Source of the DNA: Methanoculleus sp. UBA374
GTDB taxonomy: Archaea > Halobacteriota > Methanomicrobia > Methanomicrobiales > Methanoculleaceae
Direction of reading: 5' to 3'
Length of the DNA: 64,000 nucleotides
Assembly (NCBI GenBank): GCA_002508705.1
Contig: DAYL01000032.1
Location: 135,740-199,739, forward strand
Each line of letters opens with the position of its first letter. Position 1 is the first letter of the stretch. Shown here piece by piece: positions 43,419 through 52,483 of this stretch. Under the pieces are notes generated by a model. That model saw only the letters and a list, made by a program, of their open reading frames with translations, did not search any database and was not told the DNA's origin. Position numbers and translations under genes: made by a program.

Positions 43419-44151
43419 TTGAGTAGTATCTCTCTTAAGATTCCTCTTAAGGGTTGTCATACGGTTGTCATACGGTGCGCGCCCCTCTGCCCCGAAACAG
43501 AAACGACAGCAGTTGAAGAGGAGAGTGCTCCGCAACCCGGCAGTTTTTCTCCGGAAGGGGATGTGGGCACCGTATTTCGGCGTCCGGCGCCTCATACCAC
43601 CCGGGAGAACGCCGTGCCGGTTGCCGCTGTTCTCCGTTCGATCATACGGCGGGATCGACGGGAGGTTCCCGGGCCCGAGGGCCACGCAAGAAACGGGAAT
43701 TGGTCCTGTCGTCACGGCACCGCACCCCTGCGACGAGGAGGCGGCCCGTATGCCGATTTTTCCTTCCGGCAGGTCCGACCCCCCGGATCGTTTCGGTACC
43801 GGAGGTGGAATACGGAATATTTAAATATTATTGATACGGAAGTAATGATTGCCTCCGGGTATGCGGGGCTCTCTCATCCGGCTGTCAACCGGGGATGGGG
43901 GGACCCCCGCGCATCTCGGTAACGATTCTCTCCTTCCACAATGAAGATATCTGTGTTTCTATGGGCTTTTTCTGTGCCGAAAAGTTAAACGTCGAGTCCA
44001 TCTGACCGACTTTCGATCCTGAAACCGCCGCAACGGGCCGGGACCGCGCCGGTCCGTTCCTGCAGCCAAAATCTCTTATATCGCGAAGTTGAATCCTTCA
44101 ATCGGGAGACCGGCGCGGTCCCGGGTACTCCGCAGCCGGGAAGACTTGAAG
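43419..44151. other. Long divergent intergenic region
   Basis: About 730 bp between the divergent ADP-ribosylglycohydrolase and peptidase genes. No gene recognised on either strand. Notable pieces are a near-tandem repeat AACCCTTGTCATACGGTTGTCATACGG-like around 43448-43475 and an AT-rich palindrome at 43816-43829. TCTTATATCGC at 44072-44082 is a fair TATA element for the peptidase gene. Confidence 0.45.
43816..43829. promoter_or_regulatory. 14-bp AT palindrome in the divergent intergenic region
   Basis: AATATTTAAATATT is a perfect palindrome with TATA-like sequence on both strands, isolated in GC-rich DNA. It could drive a noncoding transcript or bind a regulator; no gene follows closely. 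Confidence 0.4.
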
Positions 44152-45876
44152 ATGCAGCGAAGATCGATATGGGCGGTCGGGGCCATGCTCCTGATCGTGC
44201 TTGCCGGGACCACGCCGACGGCCGCCCTTGAGGGCTCTGCGGCCGACCCCGCAGGGATCGAGGAGACGACCCGGGACCTCTGCACCTTCGAGCGGGCGTT
44301 AGGGTCGGAAGAGCGAACTGCAGCGGCGACATATATCGCCGGGGCGATGGAGGAACTCGGGCTCTCCGTCGGCACGGGGCGGTTCGCGTATATAAACTGC
44401 TACTTCGATCCGCCTCTTGCCCTCTCTTCGAACATCATCGGCGTCAGGGAAGGGGCGACCGACCGGATCGTCGTCGTCTCCGCGCACTACGACACCGCCA
44501 TCCCGGAGACGCCCGGCGCCGACGACAACGCCGCGGGCGTGGCGACGATGCTCGAGGTCGCAAGGGTCCTCGGCGACACTCCCCTGAACCGGACGGTCTA
44601 CTTCGTCGCCTTCGGCGGCGAGGAGACCGGGCTTGACGGGAGTACACGGTGGCTTGCCGACAACCCGGACCTCCGCGACCGGATAGAGGTCGCGGTGAAC
44701 CTCGACTGCGTGGCCTCCGGGGACCGGCTCCTGGTCTCGGTGCTCCCCCAGCACCGGTGGGTCCTCGAAGCGCTCCCGCCGTCGGCTTGCATCGGGGAGG
44801 AGCCTGAACTGCCGTTTGATATTGCACGGGACGACGGGCACGCCTTCCGGGCCGCGGGGATACCGGTGCTCCGGGTCTACGAGCAGGATAGTCGTTCGGT
44901 TGTCCATACACCCGACGACCGGCCGGAGAGGCTCAACTACACCCTCGCCGCGGAGTGCGCGCGGATCGTCACCGGGGCGATTGTCGGGATCGACGCGGCC
45001 GACGAAGGGCCGGAGATAGCCATCCGGGTCGAGAACGGGACGGTTGTCCTGACGCCCCCGGGTAATGCGCCGGTCGAGACGATCGTGGACGGCATCAACC
45101 TCGGGGCGCTCCCGCCGGGGTCGGTCACCCTTCCGGAGGGCCAGCACGTCGTGCAGGCGGTCGCTTACGGCCCCGGCGGGGCGAAAACCGTTGCGACGGC
45201 CACGGGGGAGGGGGCGGAGATCGCGCCGCCGGCCGTATCGGGCGGTGGAATTACCATCCCCTGGGGGCCCGAACCGGACGACGATCTCCGGGGCGACTTC
45301 ACCGTTGTGACCGTCCCCCTCTCTTACCGCCTCGACCGGCCGGAAGAGGTTGCCCGGGTCGACGGCTACCTCGACGGGATACGTATCCGGGACCTCGAAG
45401 ACGGTTGGCCGGTGCTCCCGGGATGGGGGCCGCACTCCTTCACGATCGCGGCCTACGGGACCGACGGAGCGGTCCTCGGGGTCGACCGGGCCGACTTCTC
45501 GCTGCGGAACGCCCGGACGGTCGATCTCGACGGCGGACTCCTGCAGATCGACGAGACCGGCGGTATTGCCTGTTCTGCGTCGGCCCGCAACTACACCCGC
45601 AACTACAGCCCCGGCGAGGTCTACGGGATCACGGTGGGGTGCGACTACCGGGACACCGGGGATGCGTTCCTGCAGACGGTGGAGTTCCGCATGAACGGTC
45701 CCGGCGACCGGAACCTGGATCGTCGGTTCTTCGACGTTCCGCTCCTCAACGACACCCGGAGGGAGGAGATCGGGCTCTGGCTGGAACCGGACGGACCGGG
45801 GCTCTACCGCTGGAGCATCTCCTGCAGCGCGGGTGACGGAGAGGCCGCGGGGACCGGGGCTCTCGTCCTCCGCTGA
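44152..45876 (+). CDS. Secreted M28-family metallopeptidase
   Basis: 574 residues. A signal peptide (MQRRSIWAVGAMLLIVLAGT, then TPTAALEG) is followed by an M28 zinc aminopeptidase domain: H112-Y-D114-T, D124-D125-N, the catalytic EE in FGGEETGLDG, and a late His in RSVVHTPDD. Beyond about residue 290 are beta-rich domains with little family identity, perhaps binding or envelope domains. N-X-S/T sites are frequent. It would digest extracellular peptides or process envelope proteins. ATG 44152 with GAAGACTTGAAG upstream was chosen over 44089 because the signal peptide starts there. Confidence 0.88.
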   Translation: MQRRSIWAVGAMLLIVLAGTTPTAALEGSAADPAGIEETTRDLCTFERALGSEERTAAATYIAGAMEELGLSVGTGRFAYINCYFDPPLALSSNIIGVREGATDRIVVVSAHYDTAIPETPGADDNAAGVATMLEVARVLGDTPLNRTVYFVAFGGEETGLDGSTRWLADNPDLRDRIEVAVNLDCVASGDRLLVSVLPQHRWVLEALPPSACIGEEPELPFDIARDDGHAFRAAGIPVLRVYEQDSRSVVHTPDDRPERLNYTLAAECARIVTGAIVGIDAADEGPEIAIRVENGTVVLTPPGNAPVETIVDGINLGALPPGSVTLPEGQHVVQAVAYGPGGAKTVATATGEGAEIAPPAVSGGGITIPWGPEPDDDLRGDFTVVTVPLSYRLDRPEEVARVDGYLDGIRIRDLEDGWPVLPGWGPHSFTIAAYGTDGAVLGVDRADFSLRNARTVDLDGGLLQIDETGGIACSASARNYTRNYSPGEVYGITVGCDYRDTGDAFLQTVEFRMNGPGDRNLDRRFFDVPLLNDTRREEIGLWLEPDGPGLYRWSISCSAGDGEAAGTGALVLR

Positions 45877-45975
45877 CCCGACAGCGGTTATACTCCCCTC
45901 TTCACCCGGACCGCGCAGGGGGACCGCCCGCCGACCGGAATCCTGATACGGAAGACTCTCCAATATCCTGAATAT

Positions 45976-46563
45976 ATGCCTAAAAAATTGGACATTCGAG
46001 AGGACCACCTCAGGATCCTCTCTCTCTTCACCCAGGGCTACGATCGCGAGATATACGTCCGGGAGGTCTGCAAATACCTCCCCATCAGCCGGGGAACGGT
46101 CCAGCTGGACCTCGAGTACCTTGAGGCGAAGCAGGTCCTTCACTCCGCCATCAAGGGCAAGACGCGGTTGTTCTCCCTGCAGCAGGGCGATCACGCACGG
46201 GACTTCTGCATCCTTGCAGAGGTCTACCGGAGGATCTGCTTCGAGGAGGAGAAACCCTTCGTCGCCGGGGTTCTCAACCGGATCGTCCCCCTGATCGAGG
46301 GGAGCGGTGCGGTCTTCGGGAGCCACGCTGAGGGGACCGCAGACGAGGGAGCCGATCTCGACCTATTCGTTGCCGGAAAATTCCGGGTGGAGGAGGTTGA
46401 GAAGATCGGGAAGACCTACGGCCTCGAGATCCACCTCACCGTCTACCCGCCGGAGGTCTTTGACCGCGATATCCATAAGGACCCCTTCCTCCGGGAAGTG
46501 CTCCGGAACCATGTGCTGATCAAAGGCGTCGAACACTTCGTCGAGAAGGCGGTGGAACGATAA
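45976..46563 (+). CDS. Winged-helix protein with nucleotidyltransferase domain
   Basis: 195 residues. The first about 75 residues form a winged helix (LRILSLFTQGYDREIYVREV, then ISRGTVQLDLEYLEAKQVL). The second half has a nucleotidyltransferase pattern: VFGSHAEGTADEGADLDLFV, with the GS and D-L-D residues kept. Fusion of a DNA-binding and an MNT-like domain occurs in archaeal regulators. It may be a self-contained antitoxin-like repressor, but no toxin gene lies next to it. Promoter-like CCAATATCCTGAATAT precedes the ATG closely. Confidence 0.8.
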   Translation: MPKKLDIREDHLRILSLFTQGYDREIYVREVCKYLPISRGTVQLDLEYLEAKQVLHSAIKGKTRLFSLQQGDHARDFCILAEVYRRICFEEEKPFVAGVLNRIVPLIEGSGAVFGSHAEGTADEGADLDLFVAGKFRVEEVEKIGKTYGLEIHLTVYPPEVFDRDIHKDPFLREVLRNHVLIKGVEHFVEKAVER

Positions 46564-46756
46564 CCCGGTTTCTCCCGATTATTTCACTCCTATAGAGGGC
46601 AAGACGGGCGCGGGAGATCCCGGTTCGGGCCCCGGTTTCCGGTGAAGGGCACGGGCAGCCGTCACCGGAATACGTAGGAAGAATACCGGAACCCTGAGGG
46701 AGCGCTGGCGGAGGCGTTACAAAAAAGAGAGAACGACGGGCTCGCGACCGTTCCGG

Positions 46757-47236
46757 TCATCTCCCGACGACCACCGATGCGGCAATCTTCATTATTTCTT
46801 CTGCGGGGAGGCTGCCCGTCATGCAGAAGGAGGCGTTGTTCCAGTCCCACCGGAGCCGCCAGAGGGAGCCTTCCGAGCGGTCGTCGTTCTCGTAGACCAA
46901 CCTGCCGACGATCCCGTTGCCCTGGGAGGTCCACTCTTTGTTTCCGGAGACCGTCGGGTCGGGGCACGGGGCGTCTGCAGACGAGAGCCTTGTGACCCGG
47001 AGGTCGCCGGCGGTGCCGTTGTAGATGAGCGTGACGCTGCCGTCGGGGTATCGGACGGCGTTTTCAAAGGTGTAGCCTTCGGGGAGGTAAGACGGTTCGG
47101 GGATATCGGGGCCGAAGACCTCGCGGGCTTCATCGAGCGTGCCCGCAGACTCCGGCGTGGCCGCCTCGGGTTCCGTGCCGGTGCACCCGGCAGCGATGAT
47201 GAGGCAGAGAGCCAGAAAGAGGAGAGTATACTTCAT
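46757..47236 (-). CDS. Secreted lipoprotein, DUF4367-like
   Basis: 159 residues. Lipoprotein signal MKYTLLFLALCLIIAAGC with Cys18 as the lipid-modified residue. The body contains EPSYLPEGYTFENAVRYPDG and a final TGSLPAEEIMKIAASV, which resembles DUF4367 domains. Tethered to the outer face of the membrane; function unknown. ATG 47236 begins the signal. A few N-X-S/T sites. Confidence 0.75.
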   Translation of the reverse strand: MKYTLLFLALCLIIAAGCTGTEPEAATPESAGTLDEAREVFGPDIPEPSYLPEGYTFENAVRYPDGSVTLIYNGTAGDLRVTRLSSADAPCPDPTVSGNKEWTSQGNGIVGRLVYENDDRSEGSLWRLRWDWNNASFCMTGSLPAEEIMKIAASVVVGR

Positions 47237-47389
47237 AGCAGTTCCTCGGGAATCCTGTGCGGAGTTGTACGGCCGGACGCAGAGGAAAGTTGCTCCCCTG
47301 CGGGGGGCCGATGCCGGTATCCGCACGGAGGAGGATTTCGCCCGGGCCCATATATCTTTTCTGTGCCAAAAAGCTAATTCTCGGGCCGG

Positions 47390-47797
47390 TCAGGAGAGGC
47401 CGTGCTCATGGAAGCAGCCGGTGTAGCGCATGTCCGACCCCCGGATGTGGGTCGCCACCCACCCGCGGAGGAAGTTCATCACCTGGATCGAGAGGCCGAG
47501 CCTGCCTTCCTCAAACCCCTTCGCGAACTCGCCGACCTTCGCGACGAAGGCCTGGTGCTCGCGCCGGTGCGCGGCATAGTCGCCGTAGCCGAACTTCTGC
47601 ATATACTGCTCTTCGGCCGAGAAGTGATACTGGGTGTAGGCGGCAAGGTCCGCGAGCACCTTCCCGAGGACTTCCTTTCCTCTCTTTTCCAGCATCGCGT
47701 CGTGAAGGGCGTTGATGAGCGATACGAGCCGCTGGTGCTGACCGTCAATCTCGCCGACGCCGACGGAGAGGTCGTCGGACCACTTCATGAATGCCAT
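47390..47797 (-). CDS. Bacteriohemerythrin
   Basis: 135 residues with every diiron ligand in place: H21, H58, E62, H77, H81, H117 and D122. It is the single-domain bacterial/archaeal type, binding O2 reversibly at a non-haem diiron site, useful for O2 buffering or delivery in an anaerobe with other oxidative-stress genes nearby. Single-gene unit with a divergent region upstream. The family call is very firm. Confidence 0.95.
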   Translation of the reverse strand: MAFMKWSDDLSVGVGEIDGQHQRLVSLINALHDAMLEKRGKEVLGKVLADLAAYTQYHFSAEEQYMQKFGYGDYAAHRREHQAFVAKVGEFAKGFEEGRLGLSIQVMNFLRGWVATHIRGSDMRYTGCFHEHGLS

Positions 47798-48162
47798 ACA
47801 AAGGGATGGTGATTCCTTACGTATAATTAATTCGGTTTGTTACGAACATTGCCGGCGGAGAAGGAACCTGGCGGGTTCACGCCCGAAATCAGAGAGCGGA
47901 ACATTTCCGGGTCACTCCCTCGTTCTACGATGCATTCAAAGGGGGACGTGGACTCCTTCCCTGCCGTCGCGGTGGGTTTTCACCGCACCTGTTGCAGGCA
48001 CCGGCTTATCCGCGGAGCGGTACGGCACTCCCCGGGGGTCAACGGTATCGATCCCGGGTCCGATGTGCGGAATTCCGCGCTTCGTCCCGATCCGTTACCC
48101 GGAAAGGATATATTGTAAATTGTCAAAGTATATAGTGTCGCGCAAATAGGGCCGGGGACCAT
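47798..48162. promoter_or_regulatory. Divergent intergenic region with promoter of the PEGA-protein gene
   Basis: About 365 bp without a gene. Near its right end GGATATATTGTAAATTGTC and CAAAGTATATAGTGTC (48108-48140) form an AT-rich promoter area for the gene at 48163. On the other side TTCGGTTTGTTACG and ACGTATAATTAATTC near 47820 can serve the hemerythrin gene. No other structure seen. Confidence 0.5.
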
Positions 48163-49098
48163 ATGAAAGAGGACAGATATATAATTTTACTCGTCTTCAT
48201 CCTGCTTGCTGCAGGAGTCGTCACGTCCGTTTCCGCGTTCCATGTAGAAGGCTACAGGGAACGGATCTCCGTGAACCCGGATTCGCTCACGACGCAGGAA
48301 GACGTGACCCTATCCACCGTCATCCGGTTCGAGTACCTGAACGGCTCGACGTTCCCGAAAGACCATACCGTTCGCTGCCGGAGCGATCTGGAAAAAGTAC
48401 GGTGGACGTATGAAGTCATTGTTGACGGCGATATACGGCTCAGAGAGACGGCCAAGGACCCTTCTTTCATCATCCCCGGTTTTTCGCTCTCGTACAGTGA
48501 GTATGCGGGCCAGTCGATGAAGATCAACCTGACCGTCGAAGGGAAGGTGCCGGAAAAACCGGTCGGCACAGAGATCACGCTGCTCAAGGTCTGGCAGGTG
48601 GACCCGACGGGCTCTCCTCTTCCCGAAAGCCACTACACCCACCTGAAAGAAGGTACGATTACAAAGAAGTACGTGCCGCCGACACCGGAGCCCACGTTCA
48701 CGCCCACGCCCGCCCCTACAATCCTCTCCATATCGTCGGTGCCGGAAGGGGCACTCGTGATTGTAGACGACAGGGTGGAGGGGACCACCCCGTACACCCT
48801 CAGGGATATCGCGGCGGGCGAGCATATCGTCGCCGTCAACCTTACCGGCTACCACACCTGGTCGTCGAGCATCGACGTGGAGGGGAGCAAAACGACCAGG
48901 ATCTCGGCCATCCTCCAGCCGGTCCCGAAAGAAGAGGGAATCCCGGTCATCGGCGGGATCATCGAGGGGGTCTCCGGCTTCTTCGGCGGCATCGCCGAGT
49001 TCATCACCGGGTTCTTCTCCGGAGGGGGTGAACACACGGAGGGGGATATGGATGAGAGGCTTGCGAAGCTTGCGGAACTCGAAGCCGAGGACGATTAG
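48163..49098 (+). CDS. Secreted PEGA-domain protein
   Basis: 311 residues. A signal peptide (ILLVFILLAAGVVTSVSA) is followed by an all-beta domain of about 150 residues. A Pro/Thr linker (PPTPEPTFTPTPAPT) leads to a PEGA domain (SVPEGALVIVDDRVEGTTPY, then LTGYHTWSSSIDVEG). The end has a hydrophobic, glycine-rich stretch (GIIEGVSGFFGGIAEFITGF) that may anchor it, and an acidic tail. PEGA domains are common on S-layer-linked surface proteins of Methanomicrobia. Probably an N-glycosylated envelope protein. Confidence 0.82.
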   Translation: MKEDRYIILLVFILLAAGVVTSVSAFHVEGYRERISVNPDSLTTQEDVTLSTVIRFEYLNGSTFPKDHTVRCRSDLEKVRWTYEVIVDGDIRLRETAKDPSFIIPGFSLSYSEYAGQSMKINLTVEGKVPEKPVGTEITLLKVWQVDPTGSPLPESHYTHLKEGTITKKYVPPTPEPTFTPTPAPTILSISSVPEGALVIVDDRVEGTTPYTLRDIAAGEHIVAVNLTGYHTWSSSIDVEGSKTTRISAILQPVPKEEGIPVIGGIIEGVSGFFGGIAEFITGFFSGGGEHTEGDMDERLAKLAELEAEDD

Positions 49099-49198
49099 GG
49101 CTGATACGCAGGGGACGCCCGGTGCGTCGTGAGACGCAGGCGTCCCATGCTTCCTCCGTCCGGGACCCGGCGGCACGCAAGATATAATCCCTTGAGAT

Positions 49199-49210
49199 CT
49201 TATATAACTC
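49199..49210 (+). promoter_or_regulatory. TATA box of the pilin-like gene
   Basis: TCTTATATAACT, a near-ideal archaeal TATA element about 55 bp before the ATG at 49261; the transcript would begin around 49230. A second AT-rich word TTCTATATTC lies at 49229-49238. Confidence 0.55.
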
Positions 49211-49260
49211 TATAGTGTGTTTTCGAAATTTCTATATTCTTGAAACGCCCATAATCTCAT

Positions 49261-50382
49261 ATGGCTGCGGTTCGCCTGCGAGAGAACGAAGAGGGGGTGT
49301 CGGTCATCGTCGGCACGCTCCTGCTCATCCTGATCACCGTCACTGCAGCGGTCGGCCTCGCCATCATGATCTCGGAGTTCCAGAAGGAGGATATGGAGCG
49401 GCAGAGCCATATCCGGAGCGTAGAGAACGAGAACCTGAGCCTGCCGTATATCGATCCTACGAACAACAAGACGTTCTGGAAGGACTACAATACTACCATG
49501 GACTATTCCGGGAACTGGAGCACGCTCAACCTTACCATCCAGAATATGAATATCGTGGACTCGTACGTGACCGCCATCAGCGTAAACGGCAGGTACGTTA
49601 AGAACTACACCTACAACGAGACGCCGTACGACCTGAACCAGTCCAAGCGGCTCCTGATCCCGGCGAGGAAGAGCAGAGAGGTGCAGGTCAACTTTACTTC
49701 GAACTTTGACGAACCTTTCTTCGTCGGCACCGGCGAAGCCCTCAATATTCGGGTGATGACATCGCTCTACAATACCTTCGAGCGGACATTCCAGCAGCCG
49801 ACGCCGGTCGTACACCTCGCCATCGAGACCGAGAACCTCGGGTTCGTCGACCGCGACCTTTTAGTGCTTGATGGGTCCGATTCCTTCGACGACGGGGCCA
49901 TTACGAAGTGGAACTGGACAATTGAAGACGGATCAAGGACCGTGCCTGTCGGGAGCTGGTCGGATTCGACCAACATCAGTACATCGTTCCTGGAAGGCCG
50001 GAAGGCGACCGCCCGGCTCAATTCCTCGGGGCCGTTCCGGGTCAATCTCACCGTGACCGACGATACGGGCATGACCGGACCGTCGGGTTACGTCTTTGTT
50101 CCCGCCAACCCGATGTTCAACCCGGCGGTCAACCTGCAGGTGACAAAGGTTCCGACGGCTCCCGCTGGAGAGATGAACGCAACGGTGCGCGACATCAACG
50201 GGGCGCCGGTGGAGGGCGTCGTGGTTAACTTCGTCAGGATCGACGGCGATCTGAACATGACGCGCTGGGCGAATACGACCGATGAATACGGCAACGCACG
50301 TTCTACGTGGGAGAGCGGGAACGGAACGATACGCGTCGTCGCGGCGAAGATCCCGCCCGTGGATAAGCTGCTGCAACTGTGA
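49261..50382 (+). CDS. Type IV pilin-like surface protein with PKD-like domain
   Basis: 373 residues. The N-terminus MAAVRLRENEEGVSVIVGTL continues LLILITVTAAVGLAIM: a class III (PibD/EppA-cleaved) leader followed by the hydrophobic helix of archaeal pilins. It then has an N-glycosylation-rich domain (TNNKTFW, NWSTLNLT), and a PKD-like segment (LLVLDGSDSFDDGAITKWNW). The end contains NATVRDINGAPVEGVVVNF, an Ig/invasin-like fold. It is much longer than core pilins (about 130-200), so it is a large pilus or adhesin subunit. The pilus ATPase lies 7 kb away. Confidence 0.85.
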   Translation: MAAVRLRENEEGVSVIVGTLLLILITVTAAVGLAIMISEFQKEDMERQSHIRSVENENLSLPYIDPTNNKTFWKDYNTTMDYSGNWSTLNLTIQNMNIVDSYVTAISVNGRYVKNYTYNETPYDLNQSKRLLIPARKSREVQVNFTSNFDEPFFVGTGEALNIRVMTSLYNTFERTFQQPTPVVHLAIETENLGFVDRDLLVLDGSDSFDDGAITKWNWTIEDGSRTVPVGSWSDSTNISTSFLEGRKATARLNSSGPFRVNLTVTDDTGMTGPSGYVFVPANPMFNPAVNLQVTKVPTAPAGEMNATVRDINGAPVEGVVVNFVRIDGDLNMTRWANTTDEYGNARSTWESGNGTIRVVAAKIPPVDKLLQL

Positions 50383-50386
50383 ACTG

Positions 50387-50406
50387 CCCCGCCCTTCAGG
50401 GCGGGG
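50387..50406. terminator. Perfect 8-bp GC hairpin after the pilin-like gene
   Basis: CCCCGCCC-TTCA-GGGCGGGG, four bases past the TGA. It can terminate the pilin transcript. The same type of hairpin also marks ends of many IS605-type elements, which fits the possible TnpB remnant beyond it. Confidence 0.6.
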
Positions 50407-50517
50407 TCTTCCCGCTCCGCCCCCTTCACCTCCGCAAAATAAAGCGGGAGGGACGGAGCCATCCTCAACTTCTTCCCGCTCAGTCCCGGCCTTTGAGGGG
50501 CTCCAGAAGCGCACCGA

Positions 50518-50880
50518 TCAGGAGGTCCCGCCCGTACACCGAGACGACGACCCGACACTTTGTCCCTGGGTGATGGAAGAAGTGGCGAACCCGCACCCTG
50601 CGGTACTCGAACTCCTTTCTTTCAGGTTTCTCGTCTCATCGAACCCTAACTCGTGAGAATACATTACCCAATGAGTATCTGTGGGGGTTTCCCATCCCTG
50701 AACTGGATGCACTTCCGTCGGGGGAAAGTTCCCGGACGATCGAATCGGGAACCCGGTGTCAAACGAGGGGAGGTACCGCCGGTTCCTGGAAGGGTTATCT
50801 ATAGCACCCAACCTCAGCCCGGGCGAGGTCGGCTTGGGTGATGGCTGCTCTGGTGAAACGGTTGGAAAGGGCATCTTGAA
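50518..50880 (-). mobile_element. Possible IS605/TnpB remnant
   Basis: A minus-strand frame with VHPVQGWETPTDTHW and YSHELGFDETRNLKERSSST followed by AGCGFATSSITQ resembles the variable tail found after the last zinc-finger Cys pair of TnpB proteins. No catalytic part (DED) or zinc motifs are present. The hairpin at 50387-50406 would be at the expected right end. It may be only a coincidental open frame; treat as weak. Confidence 0.25.
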
Positions 50881-50881
50881 G

Positions 50882-51226
50882 TTATCGTCCGCGCTCCCGT
50901 TCGAGGATACGGCAGAGTTCCCGCCGGAGCTCCGGAACGCGGTTGACGACGGTTCGCCAGACAAGCAGCGTGTCGACGCCGAAATACGTATGGATTAGTT
51001 TATCCCGCATTCCGGCCATTTCACGCCAGGGAATGCCGGGATACTCTGTCCGGACGGACAAAGGGATACGTTTTGCCGCCTCACCGATGATCTCGAACTT
51101 CCTGATGACGGCGCTCCGGGTCCTGTCGTCGTGAAGGAATTCATCGTAGGTCATGACAGCGGTGAATTCCTCGATCTTCTCAAGGGCAGCAGAGAGATCC
51201 AGGAGGTAGAGGATCTGCGATCTCAT
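50882..51226 (-). CDS. hepT: HepT-family HEPN toxin (third pair)
   Basis: 114 residues. RX4HXY is intact at R74-D-K-L-I-H79-T-Y81 ([11 protein letters not shown]). Helices contain [19 protein letters not shown] and PWREMAGM, very similar to the broken toxin at 1.0-1.35 kb ([17 protein letters not shown]). ATG 51226 overlaps mntA by 4 bp. RNA cleavage controlled by AMPylation is expected. Confidence 0.88.
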   Translation of the reverse strand: MRSQILYLLDLSAALEKIEEFTAVMTYDEFLHDDRTRSAVIRKFEIIGEAAKRIPLSVRTEYPGIPWREMAGMRDKLIHTYFGVDTLLVWRTVVNRVPELRRELCRILERERGR

Positions 51227-51516
51227 GCGACAAGGAGGTCTCTGGTAACCTGTCCGCGGATCTCCGGCCGAAGTGCCGCCTCCGGCACGACATCCACGCC
51301 GGACCCGAGTTTTTCTTCGAGGTATTGTGATAGTCCGACGAAATCAAAGAGATCTGCACCGGAACCGAACTCTACGAGTACATCAATATCGCTGTCCTCA
51401 CCTTGTTCTTCGCGGGCATACGATCCGAAGAGGGCGATGCGCTCGACATGATACCGCTCCTTGAGCTCGCCTTTCAAAGATCGGAGGATGTCGAGGACTT
51501 CGTTACGGGTTTTCAT
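51223..51516 (-). CDS. mntA: MntA-type nucleotidyltransferase antitoxin (third pair)
   Basis: 97 residues: [20 protein letters not shown] (G31-S32) and SDIDVLVEF (D43, D45). It is the closest relative in the window of the mntA at 671-985 (YHVESIGIFGS, DVDILVEFSE). The first and third pairs are thus one type and the second pair another. Coupled to hepT by a 4-bp overlap, toxin second. Confidence 0.88.
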   Translation of the reverse strand: MKTRNEVLDILRSLKGELKERYHVERIALFGSYAREEQGEDSDIDVLVEFGSGADLFDFVGLSQYLEEKLGSGVDVVPEAALRPEIRGQVTRDLLVA

Positions 51517-51862
51517 GTGCGTTACACCCCTGCTGTACGTTCCATTTCGCTGCTGGATCGCTTTAATCTATTGTTCACTACGGGGACTGCCCGGACCTCG
51601 ACGTCCACATGATCCCGACGGCACTTCCTGAAGATCGGTGCCGCACCCGAAGACCATAGGTCTTCCCATGCCCGGGTTCTTCGTACCCGGACAAGGGCTT
51701 ACACTCCCGCATCCCGGCCGGCAGGGAAAGCCGCATCACATTCCGGCGCCTAGAACCATTCTTTTTACAACAAAGAAGGTTCCGGATGAACCATGGAGAG
51801 AAATAGAATCGGCACGTTCATATAATGGAACATGATACCAGCATAACAGTCGCATACTTACC
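51517..51862. other. Intergenic, no gene recognised
   Basis: About 345 bp. Contains short inverted repeats, for example AGACCATAGGTCT near 51653 and CCCGGGTTC-TTCG-TACCCGG near 51669, but no gene-like frame. The antitoxin promoter of the third HepT-MntA pair must be at its left end. Confidence 0.4.
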
Positions 51863-51882
51863 GTACCCTATAAATAGGGTAC
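51863..51882. promoter_or_regulatory. Perfect 20-bp palindrome over a TATA box
   Basis: GTACCCTAT-AA-ATAGGGTAC, fully symmetric, with CTATAAATAG in the centre, a near-perfect archaeal TATA. It lies 39 bp upstream of the ATG at 51921. A dimeric regulator bound here would block TBP, so autoregulation of the YwgA-HD operon is likely. Confidence 0.7.
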
Positions 51883-51920
51883 CTACGATTATGCCGTAAA
51901 CCCACCGGAGGCCCTGACGT

Positions 51921-52469
51921 ATGGATGAATTTGACGGAGTTCTTGTAATGCTGATGGCGGCAGGGGGTCGAATCGCGGGCCGGACGACGATCCAGAAACT
52001 GGGATATTTTTCGACGATCCCGGAGGTCATCCAGGCACACTACCGCCCGCACTACTACGGCCCCTACAGTGCAGACATCGCCGGCGCGATCCAGGCCCTC
52101 GTCTCCTACGGCTTCATTGAGGAGAGAGTGGAGATGCCCGACGCCCCCGGGTCTGCATCGACGCCCGACTGGAAGCGCTACACCTACAGTCTCACGGGTG
52201 ACGGCGAGAAGCTGGTTCGACGATTGAAAGAAGAGCACCCCTCAGAAGCCCTGGAGATAGAAGAGATCGTCGGCGTATGCAGGGATACCGCGAACCTCGA
52301 CTCCAGGGTGCTCTCCTGGGCTGCGAAGGTCCACTATATCCGGACGCGGGAGAAGCGGGATATGCCTCACGACGAGATCCGGGAGATTGCCAGAACCCTG
52401 AACTGGGACCTCACGGAGGAGCAGATCGGGAGGGGGGTGGCCCTCCTCAAAAACCTTCATTTTGCGTGA
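51921..52469 (+). CDS. YwgA-like protein
   Basis: 182 residues. The segment RTTIQKLGYFSTIPEVIQAH with HYYGPYSADIAGAIQ is the QKLxYF..YGPYS pattern of YwgA/UPF proteins related to the SocA/DUF4065 fold. A winged-helix-like start (VLVMLMAAGGRIAGRTT) precedes it. In Bacillus ywgA lies beside the HD phosphohydrolase gene ywfO, and the same pairing occurs here, 14 bp apart. DUF4065-like domains are found in antitoxins and proteolysis adaptors. The protein may regulate the HD enzyme; function not established. Confidence 0.75.
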   Translation: MDEFDGVLVMLMAAGGRIAGRTTIQKLGYFSTIPEVIQAHYRPHYYGPYSADIAGAIQALVSYGFIEERVEMPDAPGSASTPDWKRYTYSLTGDGEKLVRRLKEEHPSEALEIEEIVGVCRDTANLDSRVLSWAAKVHYIRTREKRDMPHDEIREIARTLNWDLTEEQIGRGVALLKNLHFA

Positions 52470-52483
52470 CCGGGTGAGTTTGC

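Noticed and set aside
44299-46326. 675-codon minus-strand open frame
   Set aside because: Antisense to the M28 peptidase and the winged-helix nucleotidyltransferase, both with intact motifs. No family features of its own.
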